From positions 1 to 64,000 of the IMG/VR virus record IMGVR_UViG_3300027971_000032: a stretch of DNA of 64,000 nt, one strand, 5' to 3'. Made by a program: the position numbers and the translations under genes. Origin of the DNA: a virus. Under the pieces are notes generated by a model, which did not search any database, was not told the DNA's origin, and saw only the letters and a list, made by a program, of their open reading frames with translations. Shown one piece after another: positions 13,999-21,892 of the stretch. The number at the start of each line of letters is the position of its first letter. Positions within the stretch are counted from its first letter, which is position 1.

Positions 13999-14426
13999 TG
14001 CAGTTTCTCGATAAAAGGTTCATTCTTCGACACCCAGAGTATGTAAGCACCTTGCTTAGTAGGCTTTGCACGGTGTTTGTTTTTCATTACATACTTTCTC
14101 ATAGTATCAACGTTATACTTGTAGATACCTTCGTAGATAAGGTCTACACCATATATTTCTTTAGCTGTGGTAGTATGAATCCAGCCTTCATTAAGATCGT
14201 TAGTATATACTTCTACTCCAAGGTGTCCTTTATAGATGTTCGTCTTGACATCCATAGGAACATCGTCTACTAAAAAATCGATCTTAAGCTTTACTTGGCT
14301 ATAAGGATCCTCTTTCTTAACATACTGAATATTATTTTTGATAAGGTAGCGTTCGACTACGCTTTCGCCACTATCACCTTTGCGGCCGGAATCGCCGTAT
14401 CTACCTTCAGAGTTTTTATACCACAT
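13995..14426 (-). CDS. PD-(D/E)XK-like nuclease-fold protein
   Basis: A 143-residue protein: GDSGRKGDSGESVVERYLIK (N-terminal helix with Glu), KLKIDFLVDDVPMDVKTN (D-x(n)-DVK core), then LGVEVYT. This E..D..(D/E)xK order resembles Holliday-junction-resolvase-type or restriction-type nuclease folds found in marine T4-like phages. It is the promoter-proximal gene of the deazaguanine operon. Whether it cuts DNA, and whether modification is involved, is unknown. Confidence 0.6.
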   Translation of the reverse strand: MWYKNSEGRYGDSGRKGDSGESVVERYLIKNNIQYVKKEDPYSQVKLKIDFLVDDVPMDVKTNIYKGHLGVEVYTNDLNEGWIHTTTAKEIYGVDLIYEGIYKYNVDTMRKYVMKNKHRAKPTKQGAYILWVSKNEPFIEKLQ

Positions 14427-14477
14427 AAAATATAATATAGTAGGGAGATTATATATTAATATAACTTCAATATTAGC

Positions 14478-15158
14478 TCAACGAGTAGTTAGTTCTTGAA
14501 TTTGAATATTGTCAAAGAACTCTTTCTTGACGTCGGCGTTATTAAATTCGCCGTATAGTACTGTAGTTTGAGTAGTACTATCGTGCGCGTTAATACCACG
14601 GTTCTGACAGCAACCATGCTTAAGCTTTAAGTATACTGCAACGTTATTGCTTTCGGTTGCTTTTCGAATCTCACGAGCAATATCATTACACAATTCTTCT
14701 TGAAGAGTGCCTCGACGTGCGCACCATTGAGCAATACGAGTATACTTCGATAGACCAATAACCTTATCACCTGGAATAATACCAATATAGCCTACTCCAG
14801 TTACTGGCTGATGATGATGCGAGCACATTGACTTTAGTTCCGAACGAACTACGAGCATACCTTTATAGGCTTCTTCACCAATATTAGGAAATGCAGTTGC
14901 ATCAGGTGCTGGATAATATCTACCCGACATAATCTCATGTACATACATCTTGGCTAGTCTTTTTGCCGTTCCTTTTGAGTTGGGGTCATTTTCCCGGTCA
15001 ATGAGCAGAGCATCCAGTACTCCTTCAAACGCTTTTGTAGCTTCTTCAACAATAACCTGACGATCTGCATCATTGAGAATTGAGGAAATATTATCACCGG
15101 CCCAGTACCTTAATTTGTTGTTAATGAGTTTATTACGCAATATTTCAGTATATTTCAT
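14478..15158 (-). CDS. folE: FolE, GTP cyclohydrolase I
   Basis: A 226-residue protein with all key features: SMCSHHHQPVTGVGYIG (zinc Cys and His), VIGLSKYTRIAQWCARR, QEELCNDIAREI, and the second zinc Cys in LKHGCCQNRGI. It makes dihydroneopterin triphosphate from GTP, the first step to queuosine-type bases (and folate). It starts three bases after queD ends. A 51-bp AT-rich gap separates it from the nuclease-like gene downstream. Confidence 0.95.
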   Translation of the reverse strand: MKYTEILRNKLINNKLRYWAGDNISSILNDADRQVIVEEATKAFEGVLDALLIDRENDPNSKGTAKRLAKMYVHEIMSGRYYPAPDATAFPNIGEEAYKGMLVVRSELKSMCSHHHQPVTGVGYIGIIPGDKVIGLSKYTRIAQWCARRGTLQEELCNDIAREIRKATESNNVAVYLKLKHGCCQNRGINAHDSTTQTTVLYGEFNNADVKKEFFDNIQIQELTTR

Positions 15159-15160
15159 TA

Positions 15161-15628
15161 TTAGCCTTCATAAAATGCCGAGTTACCTGCATGCTCAAAT
15201 ACTTCTACTGACTTAACGCGAACTGTAGGATTCAATAGAGTGCCATTTTCTCTCCAATCATCAAGCATTAATGCTAGTTGATTATAGGCCAGCTCAGCAA
15301 AACGCTCACAACCTACACCGGGTACTACTCTAACATCTGCAACACCCATACTGTGCAATTGCTTCAGAGTATTAAGCTCAGGATCATCCTCTGCTAGAAT
15401 CAAAGTATGGTCGAACATATACTCAAGCCATTCTTTAAACTCTTTCAGCCCACCAAAATCCATAACCCAGTTGCGTTCATCTAAGCTATCGCATTCGAAC
15501 GTAACATGCACACCAATAGAATACCCATGCAACAAACTGCAATGGCTATGAGTGCTTTTCCATTGTCTAAAGCAGCAGCTTAGACCTCGATCATTTCCGT
15601 ATGTCTTTGTACTATAAAACTTTCCCAT
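15161..15628 (-). CDS. queD: QueD-like 6-carboxytetrahydropterin synthase with atypical zinc site
   Basis: A 155-residue PTPS-family protein. The start is set at ATG 15628, just past the preceding gene's stop (a longer frame overlaps it). The hallmark region reads THSHCSLLHGYSIGVHV: the catalytic Cys30 is present but the usual HGH is HGY (His34, Tyr36). NWVMDFGGLKEFKEWLE and MFDHTLIL follow the family, and VEVFEHAGNSAFY supplies the C-terminal Glu. It should make CPH4 from dihydroneopterin triphosphate. Folding context with folE and queE supports this despite the altered metal ligand. Confidence 0.85.
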   Translation of the reverse strand: MGKFYSTKTYGNDRGLSCCFRQWKSTHSHCSLLHGYSIGVHVTFECDSLDERNWVMDFGGLKEFKEWLEYMFDHTLILAEDDPELNTLKQLHSMGVADVRVVPGVGCERFAELAYNQLALMLDDWRENGTLLNPTVRVKSVEVFEHAGNSAFYEG

Positions 15629-15629
15629 T

Positions 15630-16055
15630 TTACTTCTCCCACCAAAATTCAATCCAATCAGAAAACTCTGAACGCTTTATTGTCATATGATGATAGTCTG
15701 GAATAACTGGTTGTTCCTTATTCCATACAACAACCGCAACATCGGTCTTGCCATGTATTTCCATAAATGTCTGTATCGTCTTGCCGGTATCCAATATTTC
15801 ATCTACTAATAGTACTTTATTTCTTGGATTATCCAAGATGTCCATTAGCGTAAGCGAAGGCTTCTTTCTATCGGTATCCCAGTTACTTGCAAGCATAGGC
15901 ACTTTAAGTCTATGGCTAAGAACCGTAGCAGGAATTAAACCGCCTCTTGTAAGACCAACGATATAGTTGTATTTGATTTTTTTATTATTTACTTGACGAA
16001 CAATGTTATCGATTGCTTCGTTAAACATATCGTAAGTAAAGTCATAGGTGCTCAT
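15630..16055 (-). CDS. Type I phosphoribosyltransferase
   Basis: A 141-residue protein. Start set at ATG 16055, giving an ATGA overlap with the queE stop. It has YNYIVGLTRGGLIPATVLSHR and the PRPP-binding motif VLLVDEILDTGKT, as in Gpt/ComF-type enzymes. It transfers ribose-5-phosphate from PRPP to a base, probably a purine. It lies between queE and queD with no gaps. Purine salvage is the simple reading; handling of deazaguanine bases is a possible alternative. Confidence 0.85.
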   Translation of the reverse strand: MSTYDFTYDMFNEAIDNIVRQVNNKKIKYNYIVGLTRGGLIPATVLSHRLKVPMLASNWDTDRKKPSLTLMDILDNPRNKVLLVDEILDTGKTIQTFMEIHGKTDVAVVVWNKEQPVIPDYHHMTIKRSEFSDWIEFWWEK

Positions 16056-16909
16056 GTCCCCCATGCGTTTCTCCAAATATCTACTTGCAGTCGCGGGGAA
16101 TATCTCCATCCTAGCTTCATAGCATGTTCAGCGACTTGCTTGTTGTTTAAGTAATATACATCTTCGGTACCGCCCACTGGCATCAGATATACATCTCCGC
16201 AAAAGCCTTCGTCTTTATATTCCTTGACAGCTTTCTTTGCGTCTTCTACATCCTGTTCTGTTGCTACTACAAACTTGAGGTAGGTATGACCGATGCCTTG
16301 ATAATCGTGAATAACTTCTGGCTTGATAGCATCTTCCCATTTTTCTCCAGAGCAAGGTAGCTTAGGTGATACTGAGAATGTGAGTCGATCAAAACTACGC
16401 CCAAATCTTGTAAACTCCTCAAACAGAAAGTACCTAAAGTCGTCTGTTAATGGTTGCGTACCGTTAGTTTCAAATGTAAGATTTTCAAGATTATAGATAA
16501 AGTCGCCTCTCTTAATGAGGTCTGGAAACGAACGCTGCCATCCTAGAAGAGGTTCTCCGCCCGTAATAACTAGGTGTTCTTTTTTCCACTTATGTTCTGG
16601 AAGAAGCTCAAAAATCTTTTCGGCGATTTCGTCAGTAGATCGTACAGGGCTAAGATGCTTAAAACGAGGATCCCAACTAGCGTAAGAGTCACATCCAGTA
16701 TGAACGAGAGGAAGCTCTTCGTAGTTGTTGTAATTAGAAACATGAACAGCGACATTATTTCTCTCATCACTAAGTTGTCCTATAGGCATGCCGAAACCGG
16801 CGCATTGAAAGTTACAACCGAAAGTTCTTAGGAAGATAGAAGGCACACCAACATAGCGCCCTTCTCCTTGCAGGCTATAGAAAAGCTCTGCGACTTTAAT
16901 CTTTGACAT
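16052..16909 (-). CDS. queE: QueE-like radical SAM enzyme (CDG synthase) with atypical cluster motif
   Basis: A 285-residue QueE-family protein: VAELFYSLQGEGRYVGVPS at the N-terminus (family hallmark), LVITGGEPLLGWQ, NLTFETNGTQPL, and VYLMPVGGT. QueE converts CPH4 to 7-carboxy-7-deazaguanine. The [4Fe-4S] motif is unusual: Cys32 and Cys36 are present, but the third CxxxCxxC position is Phe39. The next Cys is Cys73 in HTGCDS, after an insert. All other family features remain, so it probably still makes CDG with a rearranged cluster motif. Confidence 0.88.
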   Translation of the reverse strand: MSKIKVAELFYSLQGEGRYVGVPSIFLRTFGCNFQCAGFGMPIGQLSDERNNVAVHVSNYNNYEELPLVHTGCDSYASWDPRFKHLSPVRSTDEIAEKIFELLPEHKWKKEHLVITGGEPLLGWQRSFPDLIKRGDFIYNLENLTFETNGTQPLTDDFRYFLFEEFTRFGRSFDRLTFSVSPKLPCSGEKWEDAIKPEVIHDYQGIGHTYLKFVVATEQDVEDAKKAVKEYKDEGFCGDVYLMPVGGTEDVYYLNNKQVAEHAMKLGWRYSPRLQVDIWRNAWGT

Positions 16910-16946
16910 TCATCACTCCTAGTTATACGTGGAAGGGCACGGTAAA

Positions 16947-17471
16947 TTATATAGCTTGTGTAAGGTGCTTAAACTTCTTTACTTTGCGATCTAGGAGCTT
17001 CTTTTGATTCTTAGCCCTTGCAAGGTGAATAGGATTAGCTCTCTTAGTATAATCTACCCCGTTTAAATGATCAAGCTCATGCTGAATGCAACGTGCAGTC
17101 ATACCTGTATAGGTCTCTGTATGGTATTCACCGAATGCATCCTGGTAGCGGACTTTAACTGACTTTGATCTCTTGATCGGTAAGAATAGATTAGGATATG
17201 ATAGGCAACCTTCATCCAAAAGAACCAATTCAGTAGTCGTATCTACAATGGTAGGATTAAACATTGGCATAGGTTCTGCAGAATACAAAACAAATACTCG
17301 GTATGGTAGACCTACCTGATTAGCAGACAACCCCATTCCCTTTTCCTTTACCATAGTCTCAATAAGATTGTTGACTAATTCTATAGGATTAATAGGTGGG
17401 TTATTAAAGTTAAATTTCTCTAACTTTGTTCTGAGTAATGGATGATCAGGGCTAATTAAGTCAAGTATCAT
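16947..17471 (-). CDS. def: Peptide deformylase
   Basis: A 174-residue protein with all three PDF motifs: GMGLSANQVGLPYRVF (motif 1), EGCLSYPN (motif 2, Cys metal ligand) and CIQHELDHLNGVDYT (motif 3, HExxH). It removes the formyl group from new proteins. Phage peptide deformylases are common in marine T4-like phages and are thought to support high virion protein output. The start overlaps the methyltransferase stop by four bases. Confidence 0.96.
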   Translation of the reverse strand: MILDLISPDHPLLRTKLEKFNFNNPPINPIELVNNLIETMVKEKGMGLSANQVGLPYRVFVLYSAEPMPMFNPTIVDTTTELVLLDEGCLSYPNLFLPIKRSKSVKVRYQDAFGEYHTETYTGMTARCIQHELDHLNGVDYTKRANPIHLARAKNQKKLLDRKVKKFKHLTQAI

Positions 17472-18145
17472 TTTTTCTTTTTATAGTTAGAAGGTGTCAA
17501 TAGAATATTGCACGAAGAAACATAAGGATTAAAAGTGTGTTCAATTGTATATTTTTTTGCCTTAAAATACTCTATAACACGATCATGTGTATCTGGTGAC
17601 GTTTCTACTAATACTACAGGATTACATCTGCTTATTGTTTGCTCTGCTCCTTTAAGAACTTCCATTTCATGACCTTCTACATCCAGCATTAAAAAATCTA
17701 CTTCTTCTAAATTTAAAGAATCCAGAGACGTTTTAATGATAGTAGTGTTGTTAGAAGAAGAATCAAGTTTAAATGTGCCTACATTAATTTCTTGTGGATT
17801 ACTCATATTTGTAAATCCACCTTCATCACTTAATGCACAATTAAATTTATAGATGTTGGTTCGGTTGCAATTTAAAGTTAATACATGAAAAAGAAAGAAA
17901 ATAGGCTCAAATGTTATTACCTTTTTAAAAAAGAAAGATAAAATAAAAGGATATAGTCCACAATTACCACCTGCTTGAACTACTACATTTTTATTTTTTA
18001 ATTTTTCAATAAACGGTATAAATTTGTCTAGATCTTTGCTTATAACATTTAAACAAATTTTATCATCTGAAGGCCAAAATTTTTTGTGAACTTCGTTGTT
18101 AATGGTTAAATTAATATACTTTAAATCTATATTTTGATTATTCAT
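17468..18145 (-). CDS. FkbM-type SAM methyltransferase
   Basis: A 225-residue protein from ATG 18145; a longer frame would need a TTG start inside gene 46. It has VVVQAGGNCGLYPFILS (SAM motif I region), VITFEPIFF, LDSLNLEEVDFLMLDVEGHE (motif with DVEGxE) and NPVVLVETSPD, all typical of FkbM O-methyltransferases acting on sugars or polyketides. It sits between gene 46 and def, not in a glycan cluster. A target on phage or host glycans is inference. Low-complexity AT-rich DNA suggests recent insertion. Confidence 0.8.
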   Translation of the reverse strand: MNNQNIDLKYINLTINNEVHKKFWPSDDKICLNVISKDLDKFIPFIEKLKNKNVVVQAGGNCGLYPFILSFFFKKVITFEPIFFLFHVLTLNCNRTNIYKFNCALSDEGGFTNMSNPQEINVGTFKLDSSSNNTTIIKTSLDSLNLEEVDFLMLDVEGHEMEVLKGAEQTISRCNPVVLVETSPDTHDRVIEYFKAKKYTIEHTFNPYVSSCNILLTPSNYKKKK

Positions 18146-18149
18146 AATG

Positions 18150-19865
18150 TTAATTAGCAATTCTTGAGAAGTTCTTATGTTTTTCAAATTTAATAACGGA
18201 ATGGAACTTATCCATCAAGGCATCGCCCTTATGGCTAATAATAAAGATATTCGTTTCACCTGTAATGCCCTGAATAATCTTTAAGAATTCATCCGTACCC
18301 GAAACATCTAAGCTGCTATCGAAAACTTCATCAAGGATAAGAAGGTTAGTACTAGCAGAATTGCGAAGTTTTGCAATAGCTCTCCAGGTAAATAGTAGAG
18401 CCAAGTCGATACGCATCTTTTCGCCTTCACTAAACGATTCATAGCTAAATTCATCTCTAAACCTCGACTTAATAGATTCTTCAAAGTTTTCGTTAAGTTC
18501 AAAGTTAACGAAAAAGTCCATTGATGCAAGATACTTATTAATCAGCTTGTTAATTACTGGAATATACTGCTTAATAATTTTGGTCTTAATACCAGAATCT
18601 TTAAGTAGAATAGCAGCAGTACTCAACGTATGCCTATCGTCAACTAACGATTCCTTTAGGTCAATTCTAACTTTAAGATCTTCTCTTAGAGTTTTAATTT
18701 CCTTTGAGCTAGCATCAATATGCTTAGTATTAGACTTAATCTGTTCTATCTCATTGTTAAGAGACGTAATAAACATATTAAGCGTAGATATCTTATTGTT
18801 AAGCTCGTTTACCTTCTGCTGCAGGTTCTTCTGAACTGTAAGCGATTCGTTGTATGCTGCGATCTTTTCATTGATAATAGCAAGCTTTTTGTCTAGCTTT
18901 GATAAGCCTCTACCAATAACTGATATGTCATCGTCGTTCTTTTGCTTCGACTCACACTTAAAATTATCTGAGATGCCTTGCTTACAAGTAGGGCAATTGT
19001 CGTTGTCGTTATAGAAACTATTTTCTTTAATAAGTGTTACTGACTTCTCATACATCTTACGATAGAGTTCTCGAATATCTCTATCTTCCGTACGTAGGGT
19101 TTCTATCTGACTGGTTTCACTATCCAGCTCATTAATCTGTGTAGTGAGCTCATTAATAGTAAGCTGCGACTCATTAATGCCTTCCTCATGAGTCTTTATA
19201 ATAGCTAGCTTTTCATTAATAATCTCGTCGTTGTTTTGCTTCAACGACTCAAGATACTTCTTATGCAGTTCAATCTTCTCAGCAATACTCTTTATCTTAA
19301 AATCATTATCAACTATGTCTGCTTTATTAACTGCAATCTTATCTTTGAGCAGAGTATTCATAGTCGAGAAGATTTGTATGTCTAACAGATCTTCAATAAC
19401 TTCTCGGCGATGAGCTGCAGGTAGTTGCATGAACGGTACGAACGATGCACTACCAAGAATAACAATTTGAGAGAAAGATTTATAGTTAAGCTTCAGAATG
19501 CTTTTCTCGAACATCTCTTGATATTCTCTTGACTCTGCATTCTGATTAATGATATTGCCGTTTTGATAGATTTCAAAGACGTTGGGCTTCATGCCTCGAA
19601 CGACTTTATAGTCATGCTTACCGATAGTAAACTCTAACTGTACTTCTAACCCCTTACCATTGATAGTGTTAAGAAGCTGTGGCTTGTTAATTTTACGAAA
19701 CGGGCGACCGTAAAGAACAAAGCAAAGAGCGTCAAGAAGAGTAGACTTTCCAGCACCATTCTCACCGACAATAAGCGTTGAACGGTTGCGTAGAAAGTCA
19801 ATCTCAGTAAACGCGTTACCAGTAGATAAGAAGTTTTTCCAGCGTATATTTTTAAATAAAATCAT
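18150..19865 (-). CDS. 46: Recombination endonuclease large subunit (gp46-like, SbcC/Rad50 family)
   Basis: A 571-residue SMC-type ATPase (T4 gp46 is 560). Walker A GENGAGKSTLLDALC is near the N-terminus, a CPTCKQG zinc hook sits mid-protein between coiled coils, then signature SEGEKMRIDLALLFTW, and Walker B LLILDEVFDSS. With gp47 it resects DNA ends for recombination-dependent replication. It abuts gene 47 with one base shared. Confidence 0.96.
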   Translation of the reverse strand: MILFKNIRWKNFLSTGNAFTEIDFLRNRSTLIVGENGAGKSTLLDALCFVLYGRPFRKINKPQLLNTINGKGLEVQLEFTIGKHDYKVVRGMKPNVFEIYQNGNIINQNAESREYQEMFEKSILKLNYKSFSQIVILGSASFVPFMQLPAAHRREVIEDLLDIQIFSTMNTLLKDKIAVNKADIVDNDFKIKSIAEKIELHKKYLESLKQNNDEIINEKLAIIKTHEEGINESQLTINELTTQINELDSETSQIETLRTEDRDIRELYRKMYEKSVTLIKENSFYNDNDNCPTCKQGISDNFKCESKQKNDDDISVIGRGLSKLDKKLAIINEKIAAYNESLTVQKNLQQKVNELNNKISTLNMFITSLNNEIEQIKSNTKHIDASSKEIKTLREDLKVRIDLKESLVDDRHTLSTAAILLKDSGIKTKIIKQYIPVINKLINKYLASMDFFVNFELNENFEESIKSRFRDEFSYESFSEGEKMRIDLALLFTWRAIAKLRNSASTNLLILDEVFDSSLDVSGTDEFLKIIQGITGETNIFIISHKGDALMDKFHSVIKFEKHKNFSRIAN

Positions 19866-20947
19866 TAGATAGTATACTCAATGGAGACTGCCTCATTATA
19901 AAGCGTTCTAAGTAGATTTTCAAGCTTTACTTTGTCGACTTCTGCATCAAATTGATCCACATACTTGTTCAGAATAGATAAAGTATCTTCTGCTTCATTA
20001 ATGATATCATCGTCATCTTCGAGATCTAGATTCAGGTGGTCTTCTACTACCTGGATATCTAATATGTTTGCTTTTTCTAGCTTCTCAATAAACATATCAA
20101 ACCACATAGGGTTAGTTTTGTTTTTAACAATCACCTTAACATAACAATTAGTGTAAGCGCTAAAATCATCTACGATAACTTCAGCAGCATTCTTATTCAA
20201 ATCATCATAGAAGACTTTTCTAAACATCGTCAGAGGGTTAGGAATAAATTTAAGCTCTCTTGTATCGGTATCAAATATATGAAATCCTTTTTGGTCGTTA
20301 AAGTCAGACCAAGTAATTTCATAAGGCGTACCAAGATAGTTAATATTATTTCTTGATGAGCGGTGGTGGAAGTGCCCTGAACATACTAGATCGAACTTAC
20401 TAAACGTAACGCTATCCATACCGCCGTCATTAATACTGCCTCTATACATTTCAAAGCCACTAATCTCTAGGTGGCCGAATAGAATTTGTGCTTTGGTATT
20501 GTCGATTGCTCTCATGCAGTCTTGGTAGTTGCCTGAGCATATCCACGGCATCATTAGGATATCAGTTCCGTCAAAAGCAACATCTTGAGGTGTATCGTAA
20601 ACTTTAATATTATCGTATTCACCAAGCAACAGATCTAGTGCATTTACTTCGTTCGTGTTCTTATAGAACGTATCATGATTACCTGCAATCATATGCGTAT
20701 CGATATTTCTTTTCTTTAACTGCTCAAAGAAATAATCACGGCATGCTTTTAGTGATGCAAAGTTAATATACTTACGTCTGTCGAATACATCACCAAGATG
20801 TAGTACAGTACTAATATTATTTTCGTCTAGGTACGGGAAGAAAACGCTACTATAAAATCTTTCAAAGTAGTTTGAAAAGTGTACGCTATCGCCTCTTGCA
20901 CCATAATGTGTATCAGTTACTATCGCTATTTTCAATGGGAGCCTCAT
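19865..20947 (-). CDS. 47: Recombination endonuclease small subunit (gp47-like, SbcD/Mre11 family)
   Basis: A 360-residue metallophosphoesterase (T4 gp47 is 339). Motifs in order: VTDTHYGARGDS, LHLGDVFDRR, MIAGNHDTFYKN, ILFGHLEISG and CSGHFHHRSS, which bind the two metals. It forms the nuclease partner of gp46. The start overlaps the gene 55 coding end by 35 bp, a long overlap but both frames are strongly supported by homology. Confidence 0.96.
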   Translation of the reverse strand: MRLPLKIAIVTDTHYGARGDSVHFSNYFERFYSSVFFPYLDENNISTVLHLGDVFDRRKYINFASLKACRDYFFEQLKKRNIDTHMIAGNHDTFYKNTNEVNALDLLLGEYDNIKVYDTPQDVAFDGTDILMMPWICSGNYQDCMRAIDNTKAQILFGHLEISGFEMYRGSINDGGMDSVTFSKFDLVCSGHFHHRSSRNNINYLGTPYEITWSDFNDQKGFHIFDTDTRELKFIPNPLTMFRKVFYDDLNKNAAEVIVDDFSAYTNCYVKVIVKNKTNPMWFDMFIEKLEKANILDIQVVEDHLNLDLEDDDDIINEAEDTLSILNKYVDQFDAEVDKVKLENLLRTLYNEAVSIEYTI

Positions 20948-21488
20948 CCTCTATAAAAACTTCAACACCCTTCTTGCGCTTGATCTTTTTCTTGCTAAGA
21001 TTAAGCTCAAAATTCTTAATAAAGTCATTCATGTTTTCGTTTTCTAAATCTGATACAGCTGATGATGTATAGTCGTTATCATCGAAGTCATTTTGATCTA
21101 CTGCCATATTAAATACAATACTATTTTCTAAGGACTTATGCTTAATATAAAGCTGCTTCTTCTCTTTAAGAATTCTACGCAAAAACGCAAAGTAGATAAT
21201 TTGAGTAAAGTATGAGAACGGATTGTTAGATTTATTAGGGTCAAAGTTATCAATATAACTTACGCAATTCTCTACCCCATCGCTAATCATCTCTTCTCTA
21301 TACGGATAGTTAATAAAGTTAGGTTTGTGAGAAAGCCTTCTAGCTATCATAAGCATACAGTGGCCGATATACGTCGGTATCTGAGGCTTGAGTACGTTAT
21401 TAGCTTTTGCTTCGTCAACCTTTGCTTTATACTCAACCATCGCTTCAAGAAGCTTTTTATTATCTACATAGTGCGTTTTATCTTTCAT
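20913..21488 (-). CDS. 55: Late-transcription sigma factor (gp55-like)
   Basis: A 191-residue protein (T4 gp55 is 185). It shows the sigma region 2-like segment FINYPYREEMISDGVENC, then NPFSYFTQIIYFAFLRRI, typical of gp55. The C-terminus is acidic (VEVFIEDEAPIENSDSN) and may contact the clamp. It directs host RNA polymerase to TATAAATA late promoters, of which nine good copies occur in this window. One base is shared with the upstream gene. Confidence 0.93.
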   Translation of the reverse strand: MKDKTHYVDNKKLLEAMVEYKAKVDEAKANNVLKPQIPTYIGHCMLMIARRLSHKPNFINYPYREEMISDGVENCVSYIDNFDPNKSNNPFSYFTQIIYFAFLRRILKEKKQLYIKHKSLENSIVFNMAVDQNDFDDNDYTSSAVSDLENENMNDFIKNFELNLSKKKIKRKKGVEVFIEDEAPIENSDSN

Positions 21489-21892
21489 TAGTTAATTAGC
21501 GGCTTCTTAAGCACCTTTTCTAACAAAGCCTCAGCTACTTCTTTCGAGACATTATCAGTCAGTTCGGTAGCATATGCTGCCTTCTCCATAAGTTCGTTAT
21601 TAAGATCAAAATCAAAGTTATTAGTTATATCCTTTAATGTCGCTCGATAATATTCAATCATGCCCTTCTTAGGATTAGCAACTGAGAGAATATGAGATTG
21701 TAAAAAGCTATACTCCTTCTGGTCTGACATAGGCATATAGCGATGCAATGTAATGATAGGCGCTGATGCGGGGTTTCTTACATAGTAGTTTACTTGTAGC
21801 GGATCGGTAATAGTTACACCACCGTCGGAATTATTGTTAATGCTACCAATAACTTCGGTTCCGTCTACTAGTTTGATAAGGAGTGTATTCAT
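21488..21892 (-). CDS. Hypothetical protein with Sm-like N-terminal segment
   Basis: A 134-residue protein. The first 50 residues, with LIKLVDGTEVIGSINN then VTITDPLQVNYY, look like the strand pattern of an LSm/Hfq-type barrel, which recurs in proteins at this position in marine T4-like phages. The C-terminal half is helical (LNNELMEKAAYATELTD). It sits between uvsW and gene 55 with small overlaps. RNA binding is only suggested. Confidence 0.7.
   Translation of the reverse strand: MNTLLIKLVDGTEVIGSINNNSDGGVTITDPLQVNYYVRNPASAPIITLHRYMPMSDQKEYSFLQSHILSVANPKKGMIEYYRATLKDITNNFDFDLNNELMEKAAYATELTDNVSKEVAEALLEKVLKKPLIN

Noticed and set aside
18146-18187. TTG-start extension of the FkbM gene into gene 46
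   Set aside because: It requires a rare start codon and a long overlap with gene 46. The ATG at 18145 gives a normal FkbM N-terminus.
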